The notes beneath the pieces were generated by a model that ran no database searches, had not been told where the DNA came from, and saw nothing but the letters and a program-made list of their open reading frames with translations. A program made the position numbers and the translations under genes. From positions 1,969,378 to 2,033,377 of the forward strand of contig LR746264.1 in NCBI GenBank assembly GCA_902729315.2: a stretch of DNA of 64,000 bases, read 5' to 3'. Every line of letters begins with the position of its first letter. Position 1 is the stretch's first letter. Of the stretch, positions 22,772 through 37,500 are shown one piece after another. This stretch comes from Spirodela intermedia (Eukaryota > Streptophyta > Magnoliopsida > Alismatales > Araceae).

Positions 22772-25591
22772 GGTTTCGGACCGGCTCCTTCATGCGACGG
22801 CGTGAAGCGCTCCCTTTCTCTCTCCCCCGCCAATGCAAGTAAGAGCTGGAGAAGGAAGGAATTCTAAGCTCTCTCTCTCTCCTGCGCGGAGAAGAAGAGG
22901 GCAGGCCTGGCGGATTCTCCTCCTCCCTTTCCCGGGCGGGGGCTCTCTATATAAAAACCCAGGGATCGATCAGGCCGAGCTCGGGGCTTGGGAATGATGC
23001 CTCCCCGCCGGAAAGATTGGATTTTGGAGCGGCCATCCGTAGATAGATAGAGATAGGGAAGAGAGCGTGTGCACTCTCTCTCTCTATCTCTCTCTCTTCT
23101 CCCTCTAGACCTCGTTATCAGTGGCTCTCCAAAGTACCAAGTTTGAAGAGCAAAAAGCATAGGAGAGAGAGAGCAGACCAGACTGTTTTCTCCCTCTCTC
23201 TCTCTCTGTCTCATTCTCCTGACCCCTGTCCACTCAAACGCTTCTCTCTCTCTGTGTCTCGCGAGTCTAAAGACTGTGGAGGGTACTAGGGAGCCCATAG
23301 AATATGACGTGAGACCGATCTGAGACTAACAGAAGAGACGAGGAATATATATTTTTCTGAGCCCGCCGCTCCCAGGGGGCCTCAGCCGCCCCTGCCGGCG
23401 GCGCAACCACCCCGCCGCCGCTACCCGCTGTCGTCTCCTCGCCTCTCTCTATCCCACGGAGCACACAGAGAAAAGCCCACGAAGCAGAGAAAAAAAAAAA
23501 AAGATAAAGGGGCGTGATCAGAAGTTAGAGAAAGAGAGAGGAACAGAGACTCTCTCTCTCCCTCCGTCTTTCCCTGTTTGTACTGGGTTTGGAAGATGGT
23601 GCATACTATAGTTGCATCTCTCTATAAGTTTTTTGATTTCATTTCTGCCCTCAAAGTCTAATAGTCTTGCAATATTGACCCTTGGTACACAGCGGAAAGC
23701 GATGTCTATAGAAGAGAAGGGGGGGCTTTCTGTAAAAATAGTGCGTTTGGGCATGACAATAGAATCTTAGGTCTTTGATCGAATGTATCCCATCTCGCCA
23801 CGTGTCAAAATCCCATGCAAAATAATTTTTTTTAAAAAATGATATCCGTAATTTGTGGGTTTGGAAAAAAAACAGTTGAGAAATTGAGGAAGAGCGCCAA
23901 GTCAAATCCAAGCGAATGAAGTGACACGCGCTTGTAAGGGTCCACGTCGGGCCCGCTCTCGGCACGTGTCTTGCCTGCTCTCTACTGCTGACCCGACGGG
24001 ACATCTGCTCATGGAACTTACCGACCATTTAAATTACCAAAATAAAGCGATTATTTCCTAAAAATAAAAATTAAATAATCATTTTAAAGTAGAAGGCTTC
24101 CTTAAAGACTAATCTATTTATCCGGGAGAAAAAATAAAAAATGGACAGTTATTTCCATAAATAATATTTGGAATATTAAAAAAAATAGAATCCGCCGTCG
24201 TAGTGAAAAGCCATGCGGGCGGGGCAAGCAAGGTAGAAAGAGGAAACGCCTGCGGTCAAAGGCCGGATAACTCCCGAGCTTTGGCCAAAGTATCTCTCTC
24301 TCTCTCGCTCTATCTCTATCTTTCACTGCTCCCTTGTTACCTGGGCGATGCCCGGTGGTGGGGGGGCGGAGCTTTCCCTTTTTACCAGGCGGAGCGCCGC
24401 CGGCTTTTCTCCGCCGTCGCCCAGCTTTCCCCCCCCCGAACGAGATCATAGCTCGGAGTTAAGTGAAGCATACCCTCTAAGATTTTTATTGGCTTTTATG
24501 CACTTAACTCTTTTATTGATTTGTTTCCACCCGCCCCCCACACCTCCGGCGTAGTTCAAAGAAAAGTTCGAGATTCTTTCTAACGGCTAGATTCGACGGC
24601 CACCTGGCAAGAAAAGGGATGGTGAGATGATGACGTGCCAAGGAGATGGACCACTACCCAATGGCGGGCTTCCACGAGGGATGCCACGGTGGTGAAATGT
24701 GGGCCCGAGTAGAGCTATTAAACTTACTGGGCCCGATTGGGCTAATAAACCAATCAAGATTTTTTGTGGGCTGTTGATATTTTGATAGCGTTAAAAAAGA
24801 AAATATCACAATAGACTACTCTTAGATAAATTAATTTATCGATAAATGCATAAATTCAATAATTTTGTATTAATACTAAATAATGGCCCCTATCATCATA
24901 CATATTTATATTAATTATATTATTATTAATAATGAAAAAGTGTGTTTTTTTTAATTTATTGAGATCACCTCAAAGCTTCACTTTTTTTTTTTTGGCTTGC
25001 GCTAGAAATTAATCTGGAATATATTTTTGCATATTTTATATTATGGGTAAGTTCATTTCATCTTGATTATGGAATTATTTTCTAAGTTATGTTCACTCAA
25101 GAAAATATACAGTATGTGATGTTTGCTAATGCGCATCAGGGTGTTGGTATGATGGTATGGATCTGCAAACCATATTTTACATGTCAATTATTATTATTTA
25201 AATAATTATTTATCATTAAAAATCAGAAGCACCCCGATTTATTTATTTTTTCTCAATAAAATTAATTACGATTTAATTACATAGTATTTTAGCAATTTAT
25301 TTTGTAGTAAGATATAAAAAGTTCCAAGTTTTAGACATAATTTGAGATTTTAAAAGAGGGGGCTGTTAACAGTGGCTTCTCGAACGACTATATTACGTTC
25401 TCCATGGTAGTAGCGTGCAGGACTGTCGCCGGCTGGGGGAGCGGCACATTCAGCAGCTAGGGAGGCGTCCGGCGCACAGCAAGCGGCAAACCGCCGCCAA
25501 TCTGTCTCCAGTATTCTGGTGTTTTTCTTCGGACAGAAACTGAGGCGTGGCACGAGGGGAAGGAGGCGCAGGGGAAGAAGAAGAGCCGATA
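22772..25591. promoter_or_regulatory. Intergenic region between the divergent phosphatase and SUV3 genes
   Basis: The first 600 bp upstream of the phosphatase ATG are full of short CT/GA tracts (22532-22552 in intron 2, 22870-22890, 23070-23100, 23185-23250), typical of plant 5' UTRs and core promoters. A TATATA box at about 22948-22956 lies about 180 bp upstream of the ATG. The stretch 23340-23430 is strongly GC-rich. From 23770 to 25340 the DNA is mostly AT-rich, apart from a GC-rich patch at 24200-24440. No other gene is recognised. Confidence 0.5.
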
Positions 25592-28500
25592 ATGACGTGT
25601 TACCTCCTTTGGCGGAGGTTCCACTGCTTGGGGGCCTCATCTAGTTTGTTCCTTAGCCCGAAGGACTTTCCTCTGTTGTTGTTTGTGTGCACGAAATTCC
25701 ATTTTACACCTGGGAGCTTCTTGAATTTTTCTACTCTAAAAGATGGCCTTGAATCTGGCAAAAAATTGAATGTTTGACTTTAAGGATACGACATTTTGTC
25801 TTTTTAGTGGCACATGCAATTCGTCTGAGCTTTTCCTTTCAGTTTGTTCATTAATAAGATTTATGATGGTTCCATTTTATACGAGGAGAGTAATTTGAAG
25901 ACAAAAGTGTCCTCCAATTGTTGGCCCGGTAACTCTCTTCTAAGAGTTGTTATGTTGGATACGGATTCACCAGTTTAATCTCGTATAGAACTTGGAAAGT
26001 GAAAGAATCAATGTGCCGTATATTGATTGGTTCCAAAAGGTTCAATGGTGACAGGAGATGAAAGAAATTTGAATACTCACAAATGATCTTGTTCAATTAG
26101 GTCTACTTGAACATAAAAAACTGATGAATTTTCAATCTCGATTGATATGCTAGCACTATGGATTCAGAAGATAAGTTTTTCTTCTGGCTATGATTTGTTC
26201 CTTCCTTGGATGTATAGGAGCCTGGATCGCATAGTTGGCTCTTTTGGTTTCAAATTGATTGTTCAATGATTCTTAATGGACAAACCGTTTCACTGTGACA
26301 ATAGTAGACTGTGTGAGGCACGTAGATATACCTCTAGTGTTTACTTTTTGTCTTGGATGATGCATTCTTTATGAAGATTTGGCAAATTAGAGTCAGCCGT
26401 ATCATTGATGGATTTGCTTCTTTGACAGAAATCATGCTCTTAACATATAACTGTTGCCATTTATATATAGTAGAGACCAGATTCGTAAATTCTTTAGTAA
26501 CAAGACTCTTGCTTTTTTGTGTGACAATAAATGGTCAGAATGAACAATGCTGAGTGTGTCGAGGTTAGTCAATGGATTGGAATAAAGAATTTTAATGAAA
26601 TGTGAGTGTTGAGGACGACTTAAAATTTGGCACAAAGGTCAGAGTTTTGATATATAATTGCCTTTCTTACGGTATGCTACTTTTTGTGGAAAAGCGTCAA
26701 TGATCTGGATCCCAAGATGCTATGCTATCCCAGGAGTGTGTTGAGGGAAGCAAAAAGTATCCTAAATCAGTTTGTGGACTTGGATTCAATTTCTTTTTCT
26801 TAGGAGTGGGTTACCCAGTTGTTGTGTGGATTGGTTACATTAGTTCATCTTGTCAGTCCTTTCAAAATCTGATTATCAAGAATCAGGTTATAACTTTCAA
26901 AATTTTTGCGTCAAGACTGAAACTGGCCCAAGATTTGCATTTCCTAACAAAAATAGGATGGGAAAGGGGTATGATCACCCCATTGAGTTAAGGATCAGCC
27001 TTGCCCTGCCATCAAAGTCATTATCCACGATATGAATAGGTATTGCATATTCAATTTACTCTTAAGCAGAAACTTGTTTTTCTTAATTCTTCTTTTGCCT
27101 TAGCTAAAACCATTAATACCTTGCTTATTGGTTTAAACGATTTTATTATTTTGGGTGTGGAAGTGTATGCTGAATATGACATTTTTTTAACTTTATCTAC
27201 ATTGAATTTGTTACACTTCAGTTTGCCAAAGTGGCTACTATGAGTTTTGGGATCATGAGGGACTGATGATATAGAATCAATGCTGTAAAATCATTCTCTT
27301 CTGTTATGCTGCTCTTTTCGATGTCAAACTAAAGTTTCATTTATTCTTAGATCCTTGGGATAGCTTGAGACATTTAAGCAGCTATGATGGCATGCGAAAG
27401 TTGGATTTGACAGACTTGACGTAAGTAAACATTTCATGATGCTCTCTACCTATTAGTTGATATATGATATTTTTATTGTTTTTAAGACCTTTTGTCCTAT
27501 TATCTAGGTGAAGTAATTTCTTCCCTCATACCATACTTAGACACATAATCAGAAAATGGAAGGCATGACATCTCAAGTCTGTCTGTTTACATTTGGAGGA
27601 AACATTTTCTTTATTCACCTAAGAAAAAATGATCTTTCATGTAAAGAGAGGTTCACAAGTTGTCTTTTGAATCTATGATGATATGTTTGAAATGTGGTTT
27701 TACTGATATGCAAAGACATTTTTTTTTAAAGATGAAGAGTAAGCAAAATGAGTACTGTTCAGCCTGTGAATAATACTGTAAGTTTGTGGATGACCTTTTT
27801 TCTTCCATCTTATGTACAATTGTGCCAGTTGAGGTCCTTTACAAATCACATAATAAACTCATCCTATCATTATTCCGTGTGATCAACTCTGACCGGTTCA
27901 GTAAAACATTATTTAGAAATTCAAAGGTGTAAGAAAATCCCTTTTAAAAAATCCCTTTTTATTTGTTTGTCCAGTTTGTTTCTTGTCTTGTCCTGCCTGG
28001 TTTCATCCCTTTGCTAAGACCTAATTCAGTTAAGCAAGGTCAATTTTAACTAATCCCGTGAAAATTTTGAGACTGTGCCTTTCTAGTCACGTCATCTGAT
28101 TTTGCTAGTTTTTGGACAACTTAGTTGTGGTTGTATAAGATAAGTGAAGGAAAATGTTTCACTTAGTTTTTAACTGAAATTAATATCTTGTAAACTTTTC
28201 TTGTTTCAGATCTTGTGATTTTTTTTTGTTATAAAATGAATATTGTGTGATCTCTCATGTATTTAAGTGGCAATTATTTTCAAATGCATCTATCGCATTG
28301 AATTTTACTCTATTTTACTATTGTACGTGGTTTTTTTAATGAGGCTATAGTGTTGAACTTTAATCATTAGATATTACAGTTCTTAATGTATTCAATTTTT
28401 CATCTAATGTTTTATCCATCAGACAATTGTTTTTAATCTTTTTAAGCAAAAAATCTTTTGATAAAGCTCCAGTATGAAACAACTTGCTTCAATTTGTATA

Positions 28501-31500
28501 TTATGACCATCACACTGCCTTCTACGGTATGATACTGCATTAGAGTATTTTTATTCTACATCATTATACATTCTAGATGTAATGCAGCTGCCCTCACACA
28601 TGGTACCCAAATGCTCGGAGGAAAAAACGCAAAGTGGTTTTGCATGTGGGTCCAACAAACAGTGGGAAAACGTACAGTGCATTAAAGAGATTAGAAAGAA
28701 GCTCCTCAGGTACTTCCCGGTTTTCTAATTTTATTTGTGAATCGTTGTCTGCTGCACCAGAGAGCTGCGTGTGCTTTTCTTTTTGATCAATTTGAACCAG
28801 AAAATAAATATTCATAGCCATTGGACAGGCATATACTGTGGGCCTTTGAGACTTCTGGCATGGGAGGTGGCAAACAGGTTAAATAAGGCGGATGTCCGTT
28901 GTGACCTGATCACTGGACAAGAAAGGGAAGAAAAGGAAGGTGCACGCCACAAATCCGTGACAGTCGAAATGGCTGATGTAAGCAGTGAATATCAATGTGC
29001 TGTTATTGATGAAATTCAGGTACGTGGCCATCCGGATCAGGTTTCCATGTAATTATTAACTGTAAAAGACTTGCGTGATTAATATACTTTAGTCAATCAT
29101 ATTGTGGGAGGGAATGAACATTTCAACATTTTAATCTTCCACTCCATCTGTATGCTGTTAAACTTTGAAATTGTTAGAATGTGGAACGAGTCATTTTTTT
29201 TTGTTCATCTTCAGATGATCAGTTGCAGGACAAGAGGATTTTCATTTACGCGTGCATTGTTAGGAATATCTTCAGATGAGCTTCATGTGTGTGGAGATCC
29301 CGCTGCAGTTCCTCTTATCCAGAAGATTCTTGAAGTTACTGGTGATACGATTGAGGTCCTAAATTTATCATTTTGCTTGCTGCATAATCTTAGTGGCTGC
29401 TGATGTTACAATTTTACTTGTTGGATGAATATACCCTCTTGTCTTCAATCCATAATTCATTATTGTAATTTCTGGTGTCGATTTTTTTCTATTTCTATCA
29501 CGCTGAAAAAATTATCCTTTGAACACTGCCATTTATATATCGGTTGCTGCTGATCAAAATCTATTGGCAGCATCTGTGAAATCATCTTTTTGCTCCTGAT
29601 TTTTTCCCCTTAAACCCTTTCCCTGCTGCTGGAAGATCCACACAACCAATGTATAATTATCAATTGAGGTTTGTTAATCCTGGGTAGCCTGGCTGGCTCA
29701 TTTTTCTGTACTTGAGAAAAGCATGTTTGGTCGAAAGAATTGGGGGGTGGCCTGGCCCATACCAGGAAGGACTGGGCTAGGGGTTTTCTGGGACTCTGCC
29801 TCCCATGTGGTGGTTCACTCGCAGAATCTTCTCATTTTAATCAATGCCTGGTTTAGTATGCTGCACCTGGGCGGATTTTAATTATACTTTTTGTGGTCTC
29901 AACTGCAAAAGTTGTCACTTCTGACAACCTTAATGGGCGTGTTAGGCCGGATTTAAATTATCCAATATTGAAATGCTCGCTTATCATTCATATCTCGATA
30001 GTTAGAAGACCCATGCTGGACTATGAAACGTGGCCCACGAGGTGGAAAGAATTTAAAAAAGATTCGGAGATAAGTTCCACAACCTCTCTACTTTTTCTAT
30101 CCTACCTTAACCCCTCCACAGGAAGAGCTTCACTCTTCCCGTGGAGCTCTTGATTAAAATTATGAGGTAGATCATTTCTCCTTTTCTAAATGCGTGGTTA
30201 GTTAATTGATTACTCAAAATCTACGGAAGAAGCGACCTTCAAATTGTGTCTAGGAATTTTTTCTTGATTTTCTTTCTAAGTTAACATAGTTGTCTTCTCT
30301 TAGTGTTTCTAGTCTCCTATATCTGCTTCCGCTTGTATTACTATTTCTAACCTCGGGATGTCTTTCTTGTTTATCACTAGGTTCAATATTATGATAGGCT
30401 TTCTCCTCTTCTTCCTTTAAAGATGCCACTTGGATCTTTCTCGAACATTAAAAAAGGTGACTGCATTGTGACCTTTTCTCGGCAGGAGATATACAAGTTA
30501 AAGGTCAGCCTGAAAAATTGAAGTTTTGAAATATGCCTCACTTCTTATATGAATAATTGGTAGTGCAATTCTTCTATTCTGAATATCATTTTCTAAATAT
30601 TGTGCCCCAAACCATTGCATGTAAATAATTATTGTACCAGTTTTGCATAAGTAGCTCTCGTCTGCTTAAAATGCTATGAGGCCTTTGCCAATAGAACGTC
30701 AGTGATGTCAGCGTCTGCATGTCTTATCCTATCAACCAAAGTTGACTAGGTTCAATGGAACAATAACAAGATCTATAGGTCTGTAAAAGGGGTCAACAAA
30801 GCTCAAACCTGCACATGACGGTTCTGCAGTACCTAATGAAGTACCTGGAACATGTATGCACCTTTGAACCTGTCAGACCACCAGCCGTGGAGATTTCTTG
30901 TTGAAAGAGCCTAAGAGTTTTTTTTTATTGCAATTTAAGATAGTTTTTGGTTTATTCTGCAAATTTTTAATTTTCCATTCAAAGACTCAGACATGGTGGT
31001 CCAGGCTGGTTGACTAGCATTCACGGGTACATTCTCTTTCTGACATCCTTGACATATCATGTGATGTGAGAGCCTTTAGTCTGTCAACTGAACTGTGTGG
31101 ATTGATGAGTTGACATTCGGAGTTCTTTGAATCTATTAAACATATATAGTAAAAGAATTTGGTTGCTGATATTTAATACTTGCCATTTCTTTCAACTACT
31201 GTCTTCTGCTAAAGGAAAATAAATTATTATTTATTATCATATCCTCCAACTAAACTGAAGGATTGGTGATGACACGTGATCTTCGCGTTTGGTTGTCTAA
31301 TGATTATTTTCCTACGTAAAAAGAAAGTGAAGCTAACTTGCCTCATCCACTGTTTGAAATCTCCTCCCTCAGGGGTATCTTCAATTGGAAAGGTTGTACT
31401 GTAGAAATATGTTCCTATCAGTCACTAAAACTTAACCTCTATTGCTCAAGAAAATTTTAGATTTATGTTGGGGTGAGTGGTCCCTTGTATAGGATATGCA

Positions 31501-34500
31501 ACGCTTTTCTTTTTCCTTTCCATCCATAGTTTTGGCGGATCTCAGACTGTCCTCATGATCTAGGAAGGGAAGGAAAATCAAATGTGTTACAAAGCATCCG
31601 TGTATCGGAGGTTGTAGGCCACACTGTTCCATCACATACCAATGAAAAGGAACATAAACCAACTCTTCCCTCTATCATTAGAGGGATCAAAAAGCGGATT
31701 CGCTCCCCTTGCGTTGCTGTATTCCCAAAATAACTCAAACCTTTTTTTTTTGTAAGACCCGCTTAGAAATCTACAACCGAGGCAAGTAGAACTTTATCAA
31801 AAGTAGTGTTTATATCATCCATGGGTGCATCTAACTCCCCATCAGGTGACTGTATGATTTTCCAGGGGAAAGGAACACCTGGCCAGTTAGTTGATGGCGG
31901 GCTGATGATTTTCGTAAAATGTTAGAATACATGCTAATGAATTTCTTATCATGGGAATTGTACAGTTTAAAACTCTTTCAGACTTCAAAACCTATTTCGT
32001 GGAAAAATACATAATGGCTTATGTACTTTTTAGTGGAAGAAAAGCAATTCTTTTTTGAAATAGGGTATTTCCGCAATCATTGAATGAAGGTAGAAAGCTT
32101 GTAATGGTGTGTGCCACTGGCTTCTTTGAAACCTCCCCTGTATGCCAGCTACGTTCTTACCAAAATGATTCAGGACATACTTTTCCCAACCTCCCCATGA
32201 TAAAGTTCTCAGCCCCGTTCTCATGACGACGAACCTGTCTAATCTTTTGACCCAATTAAGTTTAACTCCTGTGTAATTGCATTCAACGAGAAGCAATTGT
32301 GTGTTGTATTATCTCAAGTATTGAAATTAAAGTCCCCACAATTGCTATCTGATTACATTCAATTATGGGCAGTTACATGCACTGATGCATAGTTGTTAAT
32401 TATTTTTCTACTTGATTACATATGAATTTCTATTTTCAAACCTTTAAAGCAGAAGTTAGGTGCTAAATTATTCAAGTTGGTGCTGAAATAATGCATGAAA
32501 GTTGGTAATGGCATGCACACTACAGTGCAAGCTTGTTAAATGTTTTATCGGTTCTTAGCAGTGTGATACCTTTTGTTGGATTTATTGTTTCAAATGCCAT
32601 TACTTTTCCATTGTGGCGTTTAAACACTTTTATTATTATTTTGAATATCTGTATCTGTTGACATCACTTTTGGTTTTTTTACTTCAATGTGAACAGTTGT
32701 TTTCATTCCTTGAATTTATATAATATTAATGGTTTTTGTGTGCCTATCTAGAGACGCATTGAGATAGAAGGAAGTCATCTTTGTTCTGTAGTCTATGGTT
32801 CTTTGCCACCAGAGACTCGTACAAGGCAGGTAACTTTATTCTCAATATATTTTGTAAAATTTTCTGCCTCCACTGTAGATGTATGGTGGCAAAGTCTCAT
32901 CTCTTCGTTTGCCTATCCAAGCTGGATCATATATTCCTGAAGTTACTACTTGCATCATTCTTTTATAACGTCTTTTTATTTCATTTTATTTTTTTATCAT
33001 TTTTTCAAATTATCTGCTGATCATTTGTCATGACATGATATGCTATATACACGATAATGAGTATCCTAAAAGAGTGGTGTTTTTATAGAAAAACTATTCA
33101 TCGAGAATGACTTTCATTTCGCATTGTGACTAATCCTCAATTAAACACATTCTTCACGTGGAAATTTCGAAATTATAAATGTTGTTAATGTACTAGAGAA
33201 ACAGTGCTTTGGTAGCTTAGAAGCTGTGGTTTTGTTAATTATGTCTTAATAGTATACAAGAACCCCTAGTTCGGAATTTGGACAACACTTTTTTATAGCA
33301 GAGGTCAACACCTTACATGAGATATGCTGAGTTCCAACTAGTTACCACTTCTAGTTAAATATGAATAAATGACCATTAAGTGATAGTACTTTCTTATCCA
33401 AAAGCTTGCTTTCCATTTCTCTACACAAAACACCATTCCTTGAATAACTGTCATAACTTATAGCTGAAATTTGTCTCAGTACTTCATTGTACAAGATACT
33501 TTATTATGGTATTTGCAATTGCACAACCAGTGTGCAATTTATTAAATATGCCAAATGTAATAACTTTCATATGTATCTTTCAATCATTATGGATGTAGTT
33601 TGCTGTGAGACACGTGAGCAATTATATCTAGTCAGATTAATCGTTACACATAATTTAAAATATCTTTTCAATTCATCTTCCTAGTTTTATATCTCATTGG
33701 ATGACATCTAACTGTCTTGGCCATCACAAGCTAAAATTAAAACTGTTGACAAATCTTCTAGAACCTTCTTGTTCAACAATTTAATACGTAATTGATGAAG
33801 TATGGTCATTTTTATTAGTTACATGAGACTATAAATTTGATCAAATATAAAATTACAAGTATCACTATTTCCATTCCTAATATTTGAACAAATGCCTGTG
33901 TATTTTGACTGTCTTCATTTGTAGTCTTAGGGGATCTCAGAATACCAACGTTGTAAAAAATTTCAGCTTTTGGACCGCGTCTAGGAGATAAACAACAATG
34001 TTTCTAACAAGATCTGTCCTTTATGGCTTTTCTATTAAAATGCAGCTACTTAATATCATTTAACTTCTCTAATGCGTTTAACATTTCCTTGGTACTAAGT
34101 TATGAAATCTTACCAGAATTTTGACTTGTTTGATAAGCATAAAAAATAAAAGTTTCATATCTCAAATTCTCAGAATGTGAAGAGGGCCTTGTGCCTAGCG
34201 ATATGACAATATTAATGTGCCCACCGATCAAATGTGGACATTGAGTCCATTGTTAATGGGTTTATTAATCTTATTGTCTCATGCTTAGTGATTTGAATGA
34301 ATACTACTTGGGTTTTTGGCTTAGTGTAAACCTTGTGTTTAATGACCAATTTGACTTTATGCTTAAATGACTCATTTATCTAAAATAAGTACCGTTGCTA
34401 ATGATCTAAACTGAGAATAATGACGCATATAGCATTCAATGGGTATCATCTTTAGTTAGCAAGCTTTGTAATAACAGGCCTATATAGCACAATCAAAGTT

Positions 34501-37500
34501 TTTGAAAGCAATGGTCTACTTGAATGTTATAACAAAGGTGGAGCCCTTAATAAGTTGAAATCTATAAATTATCAAATGAGTTTCGTCCTTGAAAGTTGTC
34601 AAGTGGGTTTCATCTCTTGGAGCTTCAATGGACCTTACGTTTGAAAGTCATCAAACGAGATTTATATTGAATTCTATCGTGTGAATTTCATAGTATCTCT
34701 AACATGCGCGACCATATAAAAGCTGTCAAATGCGCATCATCTCATAACTCTTCATTGGGCTTCAACTCAAAAGGCTTCACTACAGCATCTCAGATGTCAG
34801 GAATGAATTCCTTTTATTTGTTGAATTTAATCAACAGTGTTCCTTCAGTAGTGGGTGTGACTTGAACTGACTTTGTCAGTGGCAAGGATCCAACTCCAAG
34901 TAAACTTCGAAAGCCATGGTCCATCGATTAGCCTTAACAAAATAGATAATAAATTACTTCCCGTCTACAAAATGAACACAAAGGATAACGAAGTAGAAAA
35001 AAAGTGAACAAAATGTTACAATATCCAACTAGGTCAGATCAAAACAAAGTGTTGGTGCAATATTTGCTAATCAAACTCTTCAGTACACTTTTCAAGTTGT
35101 GCGATCCATAAAAGTTGTCTTTGAAAGATGGAAATCGAGCTCTGAGATGCTGTAGTGAAATGAAGAAAGGGAATGTGGAGCAGTAGAGGAATGGAATCAA
35201 ACGCTTCATAAAGTGTTTTGAAGTTATAACCTTCTCTTTTCTCCCTGTCATAACGGGTAATAACAGACTCAACAGTCTCCAGCCATCTAAAAACTTTAGG
35301 CTGTTCAGTTTGCACCTGTTGTCTGACCTCCATCTGAAGTAATGTACATTGATTGGCCCGCTACTTGATTAAGATTTGTTTCATAAGCTGATAACTGAAT
35401 TGGCCAAGAATCTCCTCTGTCCTGTCTTGCTTCTATCTGGAATAACCCAGAAAAGAAAATAAGGTTTATATTTACTTCATTGAGAGAAGTTAGGGAACTA
35501 TAACTAGCTACGCATAATAAGAAGAATATTTCACCATTAGTGGTTATACTTTTACTTTTCTGAGAAATATGTCGGTTCTCTTTTCAGGCTTCAATGTTCA
35601 ATGATGAAAGAAGCGAATTTGATGTTCTTGTAGCCAGTGATGCCATTGGAATGGGTCTCAATCTGAACATCTCAAGAATCATTTTCTCAACGATGAAAAA
35701 GTTTGATGGAACTGAAACAAGGGAACTTACTGTTCCTGAAATTAAGCAAATAGCTGGTAGGTATCTTTTTCCTGCATCCAAAGTATCCTTTCATTTTGGA
35801 AGGCTTTCTTCTTTATACTTTATTACATTGTATCCTTATTTACCCACCTGGTAACCTATGAATTTCGAACATATGTCTCCACTCTGTGCTGGAATGGTTT
35901 TTTCAAGGATTTTTACTGAGTCTCAGAAACTGATAATGCTTTATTTAGTATGACAACATAATTCCATTTTTTTTAATTTTTTTTTGACACTGACCAGGAT
36001 TGATACTTCAAGTTCATATCGATATATGCCAATTCAATCCTGGCATTAATTTAACTGCCACCAATGATCGTGTACTTTATATCACCTTAGCATTTGTTGG
36101 CAACTGTATCCAAACAGCTGCATCTCGAGCAATCATTTATCAGCAAGGATTGACCCTCTGACCTGGTTAATGTCATTGGATAATAATGGGGTAGACTTGT
36201 GGCGAATGTCCGTTTCAAAGGGTTGAATATTGAAGACATCATGGTCAAGTATGAACCCGCTCAAATAAAAAAATATTATTCCCAATATCTTACAGACCTT
36301 GGAAGAAATAAACAACTTACCTGAATCTTGTGAGCTGGAATCAGTATTTGATGGGAATCATGGCTTATTCTGGTCTGGTTCTGATTCCAGGAAATATAAT
36401 CCTCACAAAAGCTCCAGGTCTTGTGGCAAATTGGAACATGTCTTTAAAAGAATAATTTATCTTCATGTCTTTGGCTACTGCGAGTCATTTGCATTACTTT
36501 TTTTTTCTAAGAATTTATTCTCTCACAGAAGTTTTGGATATTTCATTTACTGGTCTAGGAAAAATTCTATGAAAAATAATCCTTCTACTTCTTCTGGAAG
36601 CATATGTTTTCCAGTTGAGCGGTTATCTCTGCTTTTTTGTGACACAGAGATGTCGAGGCCAGTCAAAATAACATCTATTACTAATCTGATTCGGGAAATT
36701 TTGTCTACATAACCTGACATCTGAGTGTTAGAATACAGCAAAGGGATTAATGGGTAATATGTAGCCAGGAGGCTGTTTTGTCCCTCTTGCATTTTAATGC
36801 ATGATGCTCTTTCTATTATTAAATCAGAAATTCCCAGCAGGCAAGATTGCTTATTCAACCTTATTTCAATTACCGCTGCTATGATATGTGAAGAATGCCA
36901 TGTTCTTCTTAACATCATTAATTTCCTTTCAATTGTCTTAGTTTTATTTCAGTTGTTCTATTCAAACCATTTCGCTGTCAAGATTGCTGGTTTAACTGTA
37001 TTTCTAATAACCCCTGTATTTGTAAACATATCATGATTTTCATAACGTCTTTAAATTGTTCCAGTAGGTACTATGCACATTGAGATATGAAAGTTTTTCT
37101 AGTTTGAAATAAGATAATATTATTTATGGGTGGGAGAGAAAATGCTCTTTATCAAACTGCTAGATTGTGTTCTTATAGGGCGTGCTGGTCGATATGGATC
37201 CAAGTTTCCTGTTGGAGAGGTTACATGTATTGATGCTGATGATTTGCCCCTGCTTCATTCATCTCTAGAAGCTCCCTCTCCTGTTTTGGAGGTGATGCAT
37301 TCTCTCCATTTTTATATTGTGATGACGATCATGTACAGCAATGAGTTATTTGTCTATTTTTAGAACTGTGTTTTCCTATTAACTGCACTTGTGCCATACT
37401 CTGTACAATAAGTTTTAACGTGAAAACCGACATTAACTTAAGATATGTTTCACTCACAAGTAAATGAGCTCTGACCTTGCATATAGTTAATTACTATCGA

